Shown: positions 16,758 through 27,918, numbered from the stretch's first letter. The stretch: DNA of 64,000 nt from Microbulbifer sediminum (GCF_021729035.1 NZ_JAJSAP010000001.1:558001-622000); one strand, 5' to 3'. Notes: a model not told the origin generated them from the sequence alone. Made by a program: numbers and translations.

Positions 16758-18671
16758 ATGTTCGACGAAATCCCCCGTAAACGCCCGGATACCCCGCTGC
16801 TGGACACCATTGACGAACCGGCGCAACTGCGCGCGCTCGACGAGCGCCAGCTGCCCGAGCTCGCCTCGCAGCTGCGCGAGTACCTGCTTTACAGTGTCGG
16901 CCAGAGCGGCGGGCACTTTGGTGCCGGGCTGGGCGTGGTGGAGCTGACCATCGCCCTTCACTACATCTACAACACCCCGGAGGACCGGCTGGTGTGGGAC
17001 GTGGGTCACCAGACCTACCCGCACAAGATCCTGACCGGCCGCCGCGAGCAGATGCACACCATGCGCCAGCAGGGCGGCCTGTCCGGCTTCCCGAAGCGCA
17101 GCGAGAGTCCCTACGACACCTTCGGCGTGGGCCACTCCAGCACCTCCATCAGCGCGGCCCTGGGCATGGCCCTGGGATCCCCGGAGGAGCGCAAGGTGGT
17201 GGCCGTGATTGGCGACGGCGCCATGACCGCCGGCATGGCCTTCGAGGCCCTGAACCACGCCGCCCATACCGGGCGCGACATGCTGGTGGTCCTGAACGAC
17301 AACCGCATGTCCATTTCGAAGAACGTGGGCGGCCTGGCCACCTACTTTGCCCGTATCCTCGCCAGCAAGACCTACCTGAGCATGCGCGAGGGCAGCCGCA
17401 GGATCCTGTCGGTGATCCCCAAGGCCTGGCAGCTGGCGCGACGCACCGAGGAGCATGTAAAGGGCATGATCACCCCGGGGACGCTGTTCGAGGAGCTGGG
17501 CTTCAACTATGTCGGTCCCCTGGACGGCCACAACCTCCACGACCTGGTGCACACCCTGCGCAACCTGCGCAGCCAGCGCGGCCCGCAGCTGCTGCACATC
17601 GTCACCACCAAGGGCAAGGGCTTCGGCCCCGCCGAGGAAGACCCGGTGGGCTATCACGCGCTGAACAAGCTGGAACCCGAACCCAAGGTACAGGTCGCCG
17701 TGCCCGGCGAGCGCAAGCTGCCCAAATACCAGCAGGTGTTCGGCCAGTGGCTGTGCGACATGGCGGAGCAGGATGACAAGCTGGTCGCCATCACGCCGGC
17801 AATGTGCGAAGGCTCCGGCATGGTGGAGTTCGCCGAGCGCTTCCCCGACCGCTTCCACGATGTGGCCATCGCCGAACAGCACGCGGTGACCCTGGGCGCG
17901 GGCCTGGCCTGTGAGGGCCAGAAACCCGTGGTGGCGATCTACTCCACCTTCCTGCAGCGCGGTTACGACCAGCTGGTGCACGATGTCGCCATCCAGGACC
18001 TGGATGTTACCTTCGCCATCGACCGCGCCGGCCTGGTCGGCGAGGACGGACAGACCCACGCCGGCAGTTTCGACCTCACCTTTATGCGCTGCCTGCCCAA
18101 CATGGTGATCGCCGCTCCCAGCGACGAAAACGAATGCCGCCAGCTGCTGTACACCACCTACCAGCATGAGGGCCCGGCTGCAGTGCGCTACCCCCGCGGT
18201 ACCGGTACCGGCGTCGCGATCGAGGAAAAAATGCAGGCCCTGCCCATCGGGCGTGGGCGTCGCGTGCGCGACGGGCGCCGGGTTGCCATCCTCAACTTCG
18301 GCACCCTGCTGGCCCCGGCCCTGGAAGCCGCGTCGCGCCTGGATGCCACCGTGGCCGATATGCGCTGGGTAAAACCCCTGGACGAGGACCTGATCGATGA
18401 ACTGGTGGCCGGGCACGAGCTGCTCGTCACCGTGGAGGAAAACACCATTGCCGGTGGTGCCGGCAGCGCGGTGGCCGAGTACCTGAACGCCCGCGGCACA
18501 CTGGTACCACTGGCGCAGCTGGGGCTGCCGGACCGCACCATTGAACACGGCAAGCACAAGGACCTGCTGGCCGGCATCGGCCTCGACGCGGACGGCATGG
18601 AACAACAGATCCGCCGCCGGCTGGAGCAACTCGACGACAAGAACATAAAGGGCCAGGCGGCGGCGTTTTAA
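16758..18671 (+). CDS. dxs: 1-Deoxy-D-xylulose-5-phosphate synthase
   Basis: The thiamine-diphosphate enzyme that opens the methylerythritol phosphate isoprenoid pathway by joining pyruvate and glyceraldehyde 3-phosphate. Domain I carries [18 protein letters not shown] and the ThDP/Mg motif [14 protein letters not shown]; the transketolase-like middle domain has [16 protein letters not shown] with the catalytic Glu; the C-terminal transketolase domain ends the protein. I place the start at the ATG at 16758, matching the family N-terminus and following ACAGGA. The in-frame ATG at 16701 would add 19 low-complexity residues. 637 residues is a usual length. Confidence 0.96.
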   Translation: MFDEIPRKRPDTPLLDTIDEPAQLRALDERQLPELASQLREYLLYSVGQSGGHFGAGLGVVELTIALHYIYNTPEDRLVWDVGHQTYPHKILTGRREQMHTMRQQGGLSGFPKRSESPYDTFGVGHSSTSISAALGMALGSPEERKVVAVIGDGAMTAGMAFEALNHAAHTGRDMLVVLNDNRMSISKNVGGLATYFARILASKTYLSMREGSRRILSVIPKAWQLARRTEEHVKGMITPGTLFEELGFNYVGPLDGHNLHDLVHTLRNLRSQRGPQLLHIVTTKGKGFGPAEEDPVGYHALNKLEPEPKVQVAVPGERKLPKYQQVFGQWLCDMAEQDDKLVAITPAMCEGSGMVEFAERFPDRFHDVAIAEQHAVTLGAGLACEGQKPVVAIYSTFLQRGYDQLVHDVAIQDLDVTFAIDRAGLVGEDGQTHAGSFDLTFMRCLPNMVIAAPSDENECRQLLYTTYQHEGPAAVRYPRGTGTGVAIEEKMQALPIGRGRRVRDGRRVAILNFGTLLAPALEAASRLDATVADMRWVKPLDEDLIDELVAGHELLVTVEENTIAGGAGSAVAEYLNARGTLVPLAQLGLPDRTIEHGKHKDLLAGIGLDADGMEQQIRRRLEQLDDKNIKGQAAAF

Positions 18672-18718
18672 CCGCCCGCCCCGCAGCGCCCCAGAATAAT
18701 CCGCACCGAGAGGTACTC

Positions 18719-20578
18719 ATGTCCTTTTTCCGCAAATCCCTGCTCGCCGCCATCGGCCTGTGCGCTGCAACCGGCACTACCGCAATGGAAGAGCGCGCCT
18801 TTAACGAAGCGTTTGCCGAACTGCCCGCCGAGGGCGCCACGGCCCGGCTCAAGGGTCTTCAGGACCTGCGCTACCGCTGGATCATGGAGAGCTATCCCGC
18901 CAGTGCCACCTACCGCGGCTACCCCGGGATGGACGATCGCTGGACCGATAATTCGCTGGAGGGCATCAAGCGCCGCCGCGAACAGACCCGTCGCATGCTG
19001 GCCGCGAGCCGCCAGCTGGACGACTCCGCACTGCCCGGTGAACTGCAGCTGGATTACCAGTTGCTTTACCAGGACCTGCTGACCGAAGTGAAAGGCTTCC
19101 AGTTTCCGGACCACCTGCTGCCGGTTACCCATATGAGTGGTATCCAGCGCAATGTCCCGGGCGTCCTGAATGCCATGGCCACCGGTTCAGTGGCCGACTA
19201 CCAGAACATCCTCAGCCGCCTGGAAAAGCTCCCCGCACTGGTGCAGCAGACCCGCGAACTGATGGAGCGCGGGCTGGAGCAGGAGATCACCCCCCCACAG
19301 ATCACCCTGCGTGACCTGCCGGCACAGATCCGCGCACTGATCCCGGAAAACCCGGAAGACAGCCCGCTGCTCAAACCATTCAACGAGATGCGCGACAGCA
19401 TTCCCGTTGCCCAGCAGCGCCGCCTGAAAAAGCGTGCCCACGCGCTCTACCGCGATGAGCTGGTACCGGCCTGGCGCGTGATGGCGGAATTTGTCGAGCG
19501 TGACTATATCCCCGGTGCCGTCACCGATACCGCTTTCACGAGCCGCCCCGACGGCCTGCGCTGGTACGCGCACAAGGTGCGGGAGAACACCACTACCGCC
19601 CTGAGCCCCGCCGAGATTCACCGCATCGGCCTCAACGAGGTGAAGCGTATCCGCGGGGAGATGGACAAGATCATTGCCGAAACCGGCTTTGAGGGCGATT
19701 TCAAGGCATTCACGGAATTCCTGCGCACCGACCCGCGCTTCTTCCACACCAGCCGGGAAGCGCTGATGCGCGATTACCGGGATATCGCCAAGCGCATCGA
19801 CGGCGAGCTGCCGAAGCTGTTCCGCACCCTGCCCCGCCTGCCGTACGGGGTAAAGCGGATCCCGGAGTACTCGGAAAAATCCCAGACCACCGCTTACTAC
19901 ATGCCCGGCTCGATCGAGGCGGGCCGCGCCGGGGTCTTCTTCGCCAACACCTACGCCCTGGACAGCCGCCCCAAATGGGAGATGGAAGCGCTGACCGTAC
20001 ATGAGGCCATGCCCGGCCACCACCTACAGATTGCCCTGGCACAGGAACTGGAAGGCGTGCACCCGCTGCGCCGGCTGGGCGGTTACACCGCCTTCGTCGA
20101 GGGCTGGGGCCTCTATTCCGAGAGCCTGGGGCATGACCTGGGACTGTACCGGGATCCCTACAGCCGCTTCGGCGCTCTGACTTACGACATGTGGCGCGCG
20201 GTGCGGCTGGTGGTGGACACCGGCATGCACCAGCTGGGCTGGAGCCGCGAGCAGGCGATCGAGTATTTCATGAATAACAGCGCCAAACCCAGGCACGATG
20301 TCACCGTGGAAATCGACCGCTACCTGGTCTGGCCGGGACAGGCCCTGGCGTACAAGCTGGGCCAGCTGAAGATCAAGGAACTGCGCGCGGCAGCTGAGGA
20401 AGAACTCGGCGACAGCTTCGATATCCGCGCCTTCCACGACCACCTGCTGGGTGCCGGCGCCGTGCCGCTGAACGTGCTGGAAAGCCGCATGACCGCCTGG
20501 ATCGAAACCCAGGCCTCTCAGCGAGCCGGCAACGACGCCGAGGAGAGCAGCGCCGGCCAGGCCGCCGCTTCCCTGTAA
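18719..20578 (+). CDS. DUF885 family protein, putative secreted metallopeptidase
   Basis: The 619-residue product belongs to the DUF885 family, distantly related to M32-type metallopeptidases. The zinc-site motif HEAMPGHH is present in LTVHEAMPGHHLQ, followed by a downstream glutamate in FVEGWGLYSE. A signal peptide (about residues 1-22) predicts periplasmic or lipid-linked export. The substrate is unknown; related proteins are considered peptidases or hydrolases. The gene follows dxs by 47 bases on the same strand and is preceded by GAGAGGT before the ATG. Confidence 0.85.
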   Translation: MSFFRKSLLAAIGLCAATGTTAMEERAFNEAFAELPAEGATARLKGLQDLRYRWIMESYPASATYRGYPGMDDRWTDNSLEGIKRRREQTRRMLAASRQLDDSALPGELQLDYQLLYQDLLTEVKGFQFPDHLLPVTHMSGIQRNVPGVLNAMATGSVADYQNILSRLEKLPALVQQTRELMERGLEQEITPPQITLRDLPAQIRALIPENPEDSPLLKPFNEMRDSIPVAQQRRLKKRAHALYRDELVPAWRVMAEFVERDYIPGAVTDTAFTSRPDGLRWYAHKVRENTTTALSPAEIHRIGLNEVKRIRGEMDKIIAETGFEGDFKAFTEFLRTDPRFFHTSREALMRDYRDIAKRIDGELPKLFRTLPRLPYGVKRIPEYSEKSQTTAYYMPGSIEAGRAGVFFANTYALDSRPKWEMEALTVHEAMPGHHLQIALAQELEGVHPLRRLGGYTAFVEGWGLYSESLGHDLGLYRDPYSRFGALTYDMWRAVRLVVDTGMHQLGWSREQAIEYFMNNSAKPRHDVTVEIDRYLVWPGQALAYKLGQLKIKELRAAAEEELGDSFDIRAFHDHLLGAGAVPLNVLESRMTAWIETQASQRAGNDAEESSAGQAAASL

Positions 20579-20667
20579 TTTCCCGGGGCGGGTCCCGCTG
20601 CCCGCCCAGCCCGCAGTCTCACGCTCCCCCGCTCCGGGGGGAGAATGCGCACAGGGAGAGCGAGCTG

Positions 20668-21813
20668 TCAGTCTCCGCGCTGCTTGCGATTCCGCGCGTG
20701 CCCCTGCACCGCCCGGTACAGCTGCCCCAGGGCCCTGTCGCCGGCACGCTGCTCCGCCAGGGTGCGGTTGTTCCGCGCCACTTCCCGCTCCAGCTTGCGC
20801 CAGTTGCCCAGGCGCCGCTCGTCCAGCTCACCGCGCTCCAGAGCCGCCAGAACCGCGCAGCCGGGTTCAGACTCGTGCCGGCAGTCGCCGAAGCGGCACC
20901 TGGCCGACAGCGCGCCGATATCACCAAACGCCTGCTCGAGTCCCCCTTCCACACCGGCGGGGCCCAGCTCGCGCATGCCCGGGCTGTCCAGCAGCAGGGC
21001 GCCCCCGGGTAGCGGATACAGCTCGCGATGCCGGGTTGTATGGCGTCCCTTGCTGTCGTCTTCACGGATACCGGCCGTGGCGGCGCGTGTTTCGCCGCCC
21101 AGCGTATTGAGCAGGGTGGACTTGCCCACGCCGGAAGATCCCAGCAAGGCCACCGTCTCACCGGCGCCGCACCAGTTCCGCAGCGGTTCCACCCCGCCCG
21201 GGTCAGTGGCATCCACGGCCAGTGCCTGGATACCGGGCAACGCCCGCAGCCTGTCCAGGTAAACCGACGGGTCGTCACACAGATCGGCTTTAGTCAGTAC
21301 CACCAGCGGGCTGGCGCCGGCGGCCTGCACCAGCGCCAGGTAACGCTCGATACGCGACAGGTTGAAGTCATGATTACAGGAGGACACCACCACCGCGGTA
21401 TCCACATTGGCCGCGATCAACTGGGCGCGCTGCGCCCCGGGCGCCATGCGCTGGAACAAGCTCTGCCGCTCCAGGGTGCGCTGCGGCCGTCGGGACGCCC
21501 GATCCAGCAGCAGCCAGTCGCCCACGGTGATCCGCTGTCCTCCTGTATCACTGGAGGCTGGCTCGTTGAAAAATGTGCCGCCCAGCGCCAGGACTTCCTC
21601 ACCCCGCTCTCCGGCCAGTAAAAGCCGGTCCCGGTGTACGGCCATGACCCGGAGCGGGTCGCAGGCCTCCAGCTCCTCAAGAACCAGTTGTTGCTGGAAG
21701 AAAGGCTTCCAACCCAGCAGTTGCAGTGGGGAAAGTGATGGCGCCGCAGCGCGGCCATTGGTCACGCTTCCGCGCCGGTGGCCCGGACGGCGTGAAATCA
21801 GTGATTTGCTCAT
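20668..21813 (-). CDS. rsgA: Ribosome small-subunit biogenesis GTPase RsgA
   Basis: RsgA is a circularly permuted GTPase that checks late 30S maturation. The order is typical: an N-terminal OB-fold (about residues 40-120), then the GTPase with G4 motif LTKADL before the P-loop GSSGVGKST (around residues 223-231), switch region RHTTRHRELYPLP, DSPGMRELG, and a C-terminal zinc finger CRFGDCRHESEPGC. At 381 residues with a basic N-terminal tail it is slightly longer than the Escherichia coli protein and may be a paralogue (YjeQ-like second copy). It converges on the DUF885 gene; a GC-rich inverted repeat near 20622-20642 lies between them. Confidence 0.92.
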   Translation of the reverse strand: MSKSLISRRPGHRRGSVTNGRAAAPSLSPLQLLGWKPFFQQQLVLEELEACDPLRVMAVHRDRLLLAGERGEEVLALGGTFFNEPASSDTGGQRITVGDWLLLDRASRRPQRTLERQSLFQRMAPGAQRAQLIAANVDTAVVVSSCNHDFNLSRIERYLALVQAAGASPLVVLTKADLCDDPSVYLDRLRALPGIQALAVDATDPGGVEPLRNWCGAGETVALLGSSGVGKSTLLNTLGGETRAATAGIREDDSKGRHTTRHRELYPLPGGALLLDSPGMRELGPAGVEGGLEQAFGDIGALSARCRFGDCRHESEPGCAVLAALERGELDERRLGNWRKLEREVARNNRTLAEQRAGDRALGQLYRAVQGHARNRKQRGD

Positions 21814-22516
21814 TGCTGTAATCCCGGTATTGCGCGTATGCGCAAGTCAGCCACACCCAAACAGGTGGCGGGCGGGTTTCCGGTAACAGGGAAACCCGGC
21901 GAATCTATGGAAACTGGTCGCCGGGTGGAAAGCGCCGGTTCACTGGCGCGGGGCAGGTGCAGGAACCTGCCCGGTTGCGCGGGGAACGGATCTGGCGCTA
22001 CGCGTCCCGGCGGAGACTGACAACAATCATCTGGAGTCCTCCGCAGCAATTCAAGGACAGGGATAAGCCTCACGGAAATTAGCACCGGGCGCCGGCGCCC
22101 GCAAGTCGCCGGACGGGAGCACAAAAAAATTTCCGCCGGTGAGCGGAAACGAAAAAGCCGGCGAAACGCCGGCCTTTTTACCCGACTGCAGCGAGTGCAT
22201 CACCTTTCTCGACTCGCCACAACCAGATGGACTGAGTATAGACAATGCTCAGCTCCTGCATTGCCTTGCTCGCCAACAATATTCCCCTGCCCGCGTTTCC
22301 GCCTCGTGACGGTTTTATAAAACTTATGTGACATCGGTCATCAGAAAAGATGTAGCAAACGCCAAAAGCGCTCACTTAGTACCTCCGCCCCCCGGGGTGG
22401 GAGGAGCCTGCTGCAGAGGTGGGGTTCAATGGTGCCAGGGGGGAAGATTCGAGACGCTCCCCGCGCGATCCAGAAACAAAAAACCTCAATAACAATAAAC
22501 CTGAGGAACCACATCT
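21814..22516. other. Gene-free stretch before pullulanase
   Basis: About 700 bases without a credible gene. It contains several GC-rich hairpins (for example TTTCCG-CCGGTGAG-CGGAAA near 22131-22149), a bidirectional terminator at 22152-22179 and a perfect 12-base palindrome GTTTTATAAAAC at 22312-22323. The stretch from about 22190 to 22516 is likely the pullulanase promoter and leader; just before pulA, CCTCCGCCC can pair with GGGTGGGAGG at 22382-22409. Confidence 0.5.
22152..22179. terminator. Bidirectional intrinsic terminator without assigned gene
   Basis: GCCGGC (22157-22162) pairs with GCCGGC (22168-22173) over GAAAC, with five A residues before and five T residues after, so it can work on both strands. 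Neither rsgA (starts at 21813 and reads away) nor pulA (starts at 22517) should end here. Confidence 0.75.
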
Positions 22517-25500
22517 ATGCGAACCATGAGAGTCCTCTCGATACCGGCGCGTCCCGAACTCCTGGCCCTGGCAATCGCCGCCGGCATGCTGGCCACCAAC
22601 CTCCCGGCCCGTGCCAGCGACACACCCGCTCCCACCGCTGTGAATATTCCCGGCACTGTCCAGAGCCCCATCGGTTGCCCCGGTGACTGGCAACCGGAAT
22701 GTGCCGCCAGCATGCTGGGCTACGACAACGCCGACGACAAATGGCAGGGCAGCTTCCCGTTGCCCGCCGGTGACTACGAGTACAAGGCCGCCCTGAACAG
22801 CAGCTGGGAGGAAAACTATGGCCAAGGTGCGATCCGCAACGGCGCCAACATTCCCCTGCAGCTGGATACTGCCCGCGAGGTAAAGTTTTATTACGACCAC
22901 GAAACCCACTGGATTACCGACAACGTCAGCAGCACCATCGCCACTGTGGCCGGCAACTTCCAGTCCGAGCTGGGCTGCCCCGGCGACTGGCAGCCGGACT
23001 GCCTGCGCAGCTGGATGCAGGACGAGGACGGCGACGGCATCTACACCTTCCTCAGCACGGATATTCCCGCAGGCAGATACGAGTTCAAGGTGGCCCTGGA
23101 CGAGCGATGGAATGAAAGCTACGGCAACAACGGCGGCAATGTGCCATTCACCGTGGCAGCCGACGGCGACGAAATCTATTTCGCCTTCGATACCCATACC
23201 CGCCAGGTAACCGTCAGCACTGACGGTATTCCCCGCGGCGACCTGGGACTCGACAGGGCACACTGGGTCGACAGGCAGACCTTCGCCTGGAATATTTCTG
23301 TCGACGAGGGTGACACGGTAATGCTGCATTACAGCGACAGCGCCGGGCTGGCGCTGGGGCCCGACGGTGTCAGCGGTGACGGCGCCATTGCGCTGCGGCA
23401 GATCAGCGGGTTGCCCGCGGCAGCGCGGGAAAAATTCCGCCACCTGTCCGGCTATACCACCCTGGCCCTGCCGGCGGATGCGCCCCCGATCGAATCCCTG
23501 GTGCAGAAGCAGCTGGCATTGGCTGTCTATGACAAGGCCGGCAAGGTGCGCGATGCCACCGGTATCCAGTTGCCCGGCGCGCTGGACGATGCGTTTGCCT
23601 ATGACGGCAAGCTGGGCGCCGAGGTGCTCGACGACCGGGTTGTTTTCCGCCTGTGGGCGCCCACCGCCCGTTCACTCAACTTGCAATTGTTCAGCACTTC
23701 CGGCAAGGACAAAGCCGACATGGTTGTTCCCATGCAGCGCAACCCGGCTACTGGCGTGTGGACCGCCGAGGTGAGCCGGGAGTGGGACCGCAAATTCTAT
23801 CTCTACGAGGTGGAGGTCTACTCCTACTTCAGCCGCGATATCGAAACCAACCGGGTGACGGACCCCTACTCACTCAGCCTGTCGCTGAACAGTGGCAAAA
23901 GCCAGGTGATCAACCTCGACGACTCTGACCTGAAACCCAATGGCTGGGACCGCCTGCGCAAATCCACCCTGGCGCAGCCGGAGGATATCTCCCTGTACGA
24001 GCTGCACGTGCGCGACTTCAGTATCGAAGACGATACTGTCCCCGACGGCGCACGCGGTACGTTCAAAGCCTTTGGCCAGCGCAACAGCAACGGCATGCGT
24101 CACCTGCGGGCCCTGGCGCAGTCCGGCCTGAGCCACGTACACCTGTTACCCGCTTTCGACTTCGCCACCGTTAACGAGGACCGCTCACAGCAGGCGCAGT
24201 CCCCGGACCTCAGCATCTACGCGCCGGACAGCCCGGAACAGCAGGCCGCGGTCAACGCCATTCGTGATACCGATGGCTTCAACTGGGGCTACGACCCGCT
24301 GCATTTCACCGTGCCCGAGGGCAGCTACAGCACCGCCCCCGACGGTGCCGCCCGCATTCGCGAGTTCCGCGAGATGGTCCAGGGCCTGGGCAAAAGCGGA
24401 CTGCGGATGGTGATGGATGTGGTCTACAACCACACCAGCTCCTTCGGCCAGTACCAGAATTCGGTGCTGGATAAGATCGTCCCCGGCTATTACCACCGGC
24501 GCAACAGCGATGGCGGCGTGGAGATGAGTAGCTGCTGTGCCAACACCGCCAGTGAGCACGCCATGATGGAAAAGCTGATGATCGATTCCATGCTGGTGTG
24601 GGCCCGCGACTACAAGGTGGACGGTTTCCGCTTCGACCTGATGGGTCACCACAGCCTGGATAATATCCTCAACACCAGCGAGGCACTGGGGGCGCTGACC
24701 CCGGAGCAGGACGGTGTCGACGGCGACAGCATCTACCTCTACGGCGAGGGCTGGAACTTCGGTGAGGTTGCCGACGATGCCCGATTCAAGCAGGCGCGCC
24801 AGTGGAATATGGCCGGCACCGGCGTGGGCACCTTCAATGACCGGCTGCGCGACAGTGTGCGCGGCGGCAATCCCTTCGGCGGCTACGAGGAACAGGGCTT
24901 CGGTACCGGCCTCTATACCGACTCCAACGGCAAGTTCAGCGGCAGCGATGAGCGCGCCACCCTGCTGACGCTGGCGGACAAGGTGCGGGTTTCCCTGGCC
25001 GGCAACCTGGCCGATTTCCCGCTGATTGATTCCCACGGCAATGTGATTACCGGCGCGGAGCTGGTCTATAACGGCCAGCCCACCGGTTACACCAGCGACC
25101 CGCAGGAGTCCATCAACTATATCGCCGCGCACGACAACGAAACCCTGTTCGACGGTATCCAGATCAAGGCCAGCAGCAGCGCCACTATCGACGAGCGTGT
25201 GCGCATGCAGGCCTTCAGCAACTCACTGGTGCTGTTTGCCCAGGGGGTGCCGTTTATCCACGCCGGCCAGGAATTCCTGCGCTCCAAGTCCATGGACCGG
25301 GACAGCTACAACTCCGGTGACTGGTTCAATGCACTGGACTTCAGCTTCAGGACAGGTAACTGGGGCGCGGGCCTGCCGGTCGCCGACAAGAACGAGGACA
25401 AGTGGCCGCTGATGGCTCCGCTGCTGGCCGACCCGGATATCGCTCCGCAGCGGAAACACCGTCTCGATACGATTGCGCTGTTCCGCGAGCAGCTGGCCAT

Positions 25501-25855
25501 CCGCAACAGCTCGCGCCTGTTCCGCCTGCCCAATGCCGACGCGGTGGTGGAGCATGTGCGGTTCCTGAATATGGGGCCGGACCAGGTGCCGGGCCTGATC
25601 GCCATGCAGCTGCTGGACGAGGAGGGCCATTTCGACCGTCGCCACAAGGAGATCCTGGTGCTGTTCAACGGCGATGACGCAACAGTGGAGTTTGCCAGTG
25701 AGGAACTGCAGGGCAAGACTTTCGTGCTGCACCCGCGCCAGCGCCATTCCACGGACCAGCGACTGCGCGAGGTGGATTTCGATCGCCAGTCCGGGAGAGT
25801 CTCGATTCCGGGGCGAACCACTGCGGTACTGGTGAATTACCGCGGTTCGCACTGA
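22517..25855 (+). CDS. pulA: Pullulanase-type alpha-1,6-glucosidase, secreted
   Basis: A GH13 debranching enzyme that cuts alpha-1,6 links in pullulan, starch or glycogen. A signal peptide ends near residue 35 (LPARAS). Two tandem X25-like starch-binding modules follow (about 40-130 and 140-235), each with a GCPGDWQP-C motif and DYEYKAAL or RYEFKVAL. Then come a CBM48-like domain ([15 protein letters not shown]) and the catalytic barrel: [10 protein letters not shown], the nucleophile Asp in [10 protein letters not shown], the acid Glu in [11 protein letters not shown], and the third acid in [11 protein letters not shown]. The C-terminal all-beta domain closes the 1112-residue chain. It stands alone with its own terminator; no other mal or amy gene is close. 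Confidence 0.95.
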   Translation: MRTMRVLSIPARPELLALAIAAGMLATNLPARASDTPAPTAVNIPGTVQSPIGCPGDWQPECAASMLGYDNADDKWQGSFPLPAGDYEYKAALNSSWEENYGQGAIRNGANIPLQLDTAREVKFYYDHETHWITDNVSSTIATVAGNFQSELGCPGDWQPDCLRSWMQDEDGDGIYTFLSTDIPAGRYEFKVALDERWNESYGNNGGNVPFTVAADGDEIYFAFDTHTRQVTVSTDGIPRGDLGLDRAHWVDRQTFAWNISVDEGDTVMLHYSDSAGLALGPDGVSGDGAIALRQISGLPAAAREKFRHLSGYTTLALPADAPPIESLVQKQLALAVYDKAGKVRDATGIQLPGALDDAFAYDGKLGAEVLDDRVVFRLWAPTARSLNLQLFSTSGKDKADMVVPMQRNPATGVWTAEVSREWDRKFYLYEVEVYSYFSRDIETNRVTDPYSLSLSLNSGKSQVINLDDSDLKPNGWDRLRKSTLAQPEDISLYELHVRDFSIEDDTVPDGARGTFKAFGQRNSNGMRHLRALAQSGLSHVHLLPAFDFATVNEDRSQQAQSPDLSIYAPDSPEQQAAVNAIRDTDGFNWGYDPLHFTVPEGSYSTAPDGAARIREFREMVQGLGKSGLRMVMDVVYNHTSSFGQYQNSVLDKIVPGYYHRRNSDGGVEMSSCCANTASEHAMMEKLMIDSMLVWARDYKVDGFRFDLMGHHSLDNILNTSEALGALTPEQDGVDGDSIYLYGEGWNFGEVADDARFKQARQWNMAGTGVGTFNDRLRDSVRGGNPFGGYEEQGFGTGLYTDSNGKFSGSDERATLLTLADKVRVSLAGNLADFPLIDSHGNVITGAELVYNGQPTGYTSDPQESINYIAAHDNETLFDGIQIKASSSATIDERVRMQAFSNSLVLFAQGVPFIHAGQEFLRSKSMDRDSYNSGDWFNALDFSFRTGNWGAGLPVADKNEDKWPLMAPLLADPDIAPQRKHRLDTIALFREQLAIRNSSRLFRLPNADAVVEHVRFLNMGPDQVPGLIAMQLLDEEGHFDRRHKEILVLFNGDDATVEFASEELQGKTFVLHPRQRHSTDQRLREVDFDRQSGRVSIPGRTTAVLVNYRGSH

Positions 25856-25881
25856 TCGAAAAAACAGGCATCAATCCGAGA

Positions 25882-25906
25882 GGGCCGGCATTACGCCGGC
25901 CTTTTT
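25882..25906 (+). terminator. Intrinsic terminator of pulA
   Basis: GCCGGC (25884-25889) pairs with GCCGGC (25895-25900) over ATTAC and is followed by CTTTTTC. It lies 27 bases after the pullulanase stop codon. Confidence 0.85.
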
Positions 25907-26068
25907 CACTGGTAACTCCCTGCGCTCAGCCGAAGACCAGACCCTTTTTGCCCCCCGGGGGAACGCTATGCTGTAATTTCATCAGGCTGCAACCGCCGGC
26001 CGCTAGCCAGGCGTGGCCGGACCGGCAGGAATCCATCTACCTTTGCCACAGGCCCGGAGGGCTTACGT

Positions 26069-27142
26069 ATGACGCTATTGCAAAAACTGCTTGTTGGCGG
26101 CACTTCCACGCTGCTTTTCATTGCCAATGGCCACTGTGCAGATACTGGCCCAGCGGCGGCGGAAAAGGTCAGTGCCATCCGCGGGGTACAGACGACCGGT
26201 GTCACCGTTACCGACGCTGGCAGGATCTTTACCAATGCGCCCAACTGGCGTGATGGCATTCCCTTCGCAGTCGCAGAGGTCAATCCCGACACCGGCAAGT
26301 ACCGGCCCTACCCCAATGCCGCCATGAATCGCTGCATGGCAGACAGCACTGCCCGGGATGACTGCTTCCTGGCGGTGCAGTCTGTGGTGGCCTATGGCGA
26401 CAAGCTCTATGCCCTTGATACGCGCAACCCCAAATTCCAGGGTGTTGTGGACGCCCCGCGTATTTTTGTCTTCGACCTGGACAGCAACAAGCTGGAGCGC
26501 GTGCTGTTGCTCGGCGATGCCGGTTATCACCCGGACTCCTACATCAATGACCTGCGTATCGACGAAGCGGCGGGCCGGATTTACATGACGGACTCCAACC
26601 ACCCGGGACTGGTGGTTTACGAGCTGGGCCAGGAAGAGAATGGGGAGAAAGGGAAGAGTTACCGGGTGCTGGACGATCATAAGAGCACACGGGCGGAACA
26701 GGACTACCTGACCATCGACGGCAAACGCTGGAACAACACGGTGCACAGCGATGGTATAGCCCTCGACCTGGAGAATCAGCGGCTCTACTTCCATGCGCTG
26801 ACCGGCTACACCCTCTATGCGATCGGGACCCGCCACCTGGATCCCGATAGTGACGCTGCCGGCCATGTCCGCGAGGTGGCGAAGACCAGCGCTCCCGATG
26901 GCATGATCCTGGACCAGCAAGGCAACCTGTATTTCGCCGACCTGGAAAACCACAAGATCCTCTATCGCGATCCCGCCGGCGAGACACATGTCCTGGTGGA
27001 GGGGGACAGGGTCCGCTGGGCCGACACCTTCAGCATTCACGACGGCATGCTGTATTACACCAACAGCCGTATCCACGAGGCCACCGGTGCTATAGACGAT
27101 ATGGAGTTCGGTATCTACCGGGTGCGCCTGCCGGAGAGCTGA
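26069..27142 (+). CDS. Major royal jelly/yellow-family secreted protein
   Basis: The 357-residue product begins with a signal peptide (about 24 residues, ending NGHCADT) and continues as a beta-propeller of the major royal jelly protein/yellow family (L-dopachrome tautomerase-related in insects). Family segments are GVTVTDAGRIFTNAPNW, YINDLRIDEAAGRIYMTDS and HSDGIALDLENQRLYFHALTGYTLYAI. Bacterial members occur sporadically, usually with unknown substrates, and are thought to bind small ligands or act as lactonase- or isomerase-like enzymes. The ATG follows a strong GGAGGG. It is not in an obvious operon. Confidence 0.85.
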   Translation: MTLLQKLLVGGTSTLLFIANGHCADTGPAAAEKVSAIRGVQTTGVTVTDAGRIFTNAPNWRDGIPFAVAEVNPDTGKYRPYPNAAMNRCMADSTARDDCFLAVQSVVAYGDKLYALDTRNPKFQGVVDAPRIFVFDLDSNKLERVLLLGDAGYHPDSYINDLRIDEAAGRIYMTDSNHPGLVVYELGQEENGEKGKSYRVLDDHKSTRAEQDYLTIDGKRWNNTVHSDGIALDLENQRLYFHALTGYTLYAIGTRHLDPDSDAAGHVREVAKTSAPDGMILDQQGNLYFADLENHKILYRDPAGETHVLVEGDRVRWADTFSIHDGMLYYTNSRIHEATGAIDDMEFGIYRVRLPES

Positions 27143-27239
27143 GAGGAGCACCGCTCGAATAGAACGTTGGGGACGCCGGCCCTGCAGGCGAGCACACCGG
27201 CACCGTGTTTGCGGGGAGAGGGGTTACCGCGTGGGGTAC

Positions 27240-27260
27240 GGGCGGATACAAGGTCCGCCC
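27240..27260. repeat. REP-like hairpin
   Basis: GGGCGGA (27240-27246) pairs with TCCGCCC (27254-27260), flanked by GTAC and CTAC. It belongs to a loose family of GTAGGGGC/GCCCCTAC-type hairpins between genes in this window (see 30560 and 32282). Confidence 0.5.
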
Positions 27261-27303
27261 CTACGAGCGAAAAACAGCAATCAGTGGGGAAGGCGGGGAA
27301 GGC

Positions 27304-27918
27304 TCAGGAGTCCGGGCCATCCTCCTCCTCGTCATTGAGCAGGTGCCCAAGCTTGCCCCGCTTGGTGGAGAGGTACTTGATATTATGCGGGTTGCGCCCG
27401 GTCTGGTGGGGCAGCCGCTCCACCACTTTCACTCCCAGCTCTTCCAACGCCTTCACCTTGCGCGGGTTGTTGGTCATCAGGCGGATGGAACCGATATGCA
27501 GGTGCTCGATCATGGCCTTCAGGATCGAGTAATCGCGCATATCCGCACCGAAGCCCAACTGTTCATTGGCTTCGACGGTGTCGGCACCGCAATCCTGCAG
27601 CTTGTAGGCGCGGATCTTGTTCAGCAGGCCGATGCCCCGTCCCTCCTGGCGCAGGTAAAATACCGCCCCGCGGCCCTCCATTGCGATCCGGTGCAGGGCG
27701 TGCTGCAACTGTGCACCGCAATCACAGCGCAATGAGAACAGGGCGTCGCCGGTCAGGCACTCGGAATGAATCCGGGCCAGCACCGGCTCATCGGTATCCA
27801 GGTCCCCCATGGTCAGCACCAGGTGTTCCTTGCCGGTATCGGTTTCCTCAAACCCGTGCATCTCGAACATGCCCCAGGGTGTAGGCAGCTTGGAGGACTC
27901 CACAAAGCGAATGGTCAA
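27304..27918 (-). CDS. ribA: GTP cyclohydrolase II
   Basis: RibA converts GTP to 2,5-diamino-6-ribosylamino-pyrimidinone 5'-phosphate, the first step of riboflavin synthesis. The zinc cysteines are visible in [17 protein letters not shown], and the catalytic region in [21 protein letters not shown]; the GTP-binding C-terminal part has MTNNPRKV. The 204-residue length is normal for the stand-alone enzyme. It is the last gene of the minus-strand rib array, 15 bases after the retropepsin gene. A degenerate second GCH II domain sits in ribBA upstream, so this copy should carry the activity. Confidence 0.96.
   Translation of the reverse strand: MTIRFVESSKLPTPWGMFEMHGFEETDTGKEHLVLTMGDLDTDEPVLARIHSECLTGDALFSLRCDCGAQLQHALHRIAMEGRGAVFYLRQEGRGIGLLNKIRAYKLQDCGADTVEANEQLGFGADMRDYSILKAMIEHLHIGSIRLMTNNPRKVKALEELGVKVVERLPHQTGRNPHNIKYLSTKRGKLGHLLNDEEEDGPDS

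Noticed and set aside
15966-18629. An 887-residue minus-strand open frame opposite ispA and dxs
   Set aside because: It is antisense to two well-supported essential genes, is very Gly/Ala/Val/Gln-rich, and matches nothing; high GC with third-position bias creates such frames.
22327-22342. A CRP-like site (TGTGA-N6-TCATC) in front of pulA
   Set aside because: Only the first half-site fits; three of five positions match in the second, which is not enough to call it.
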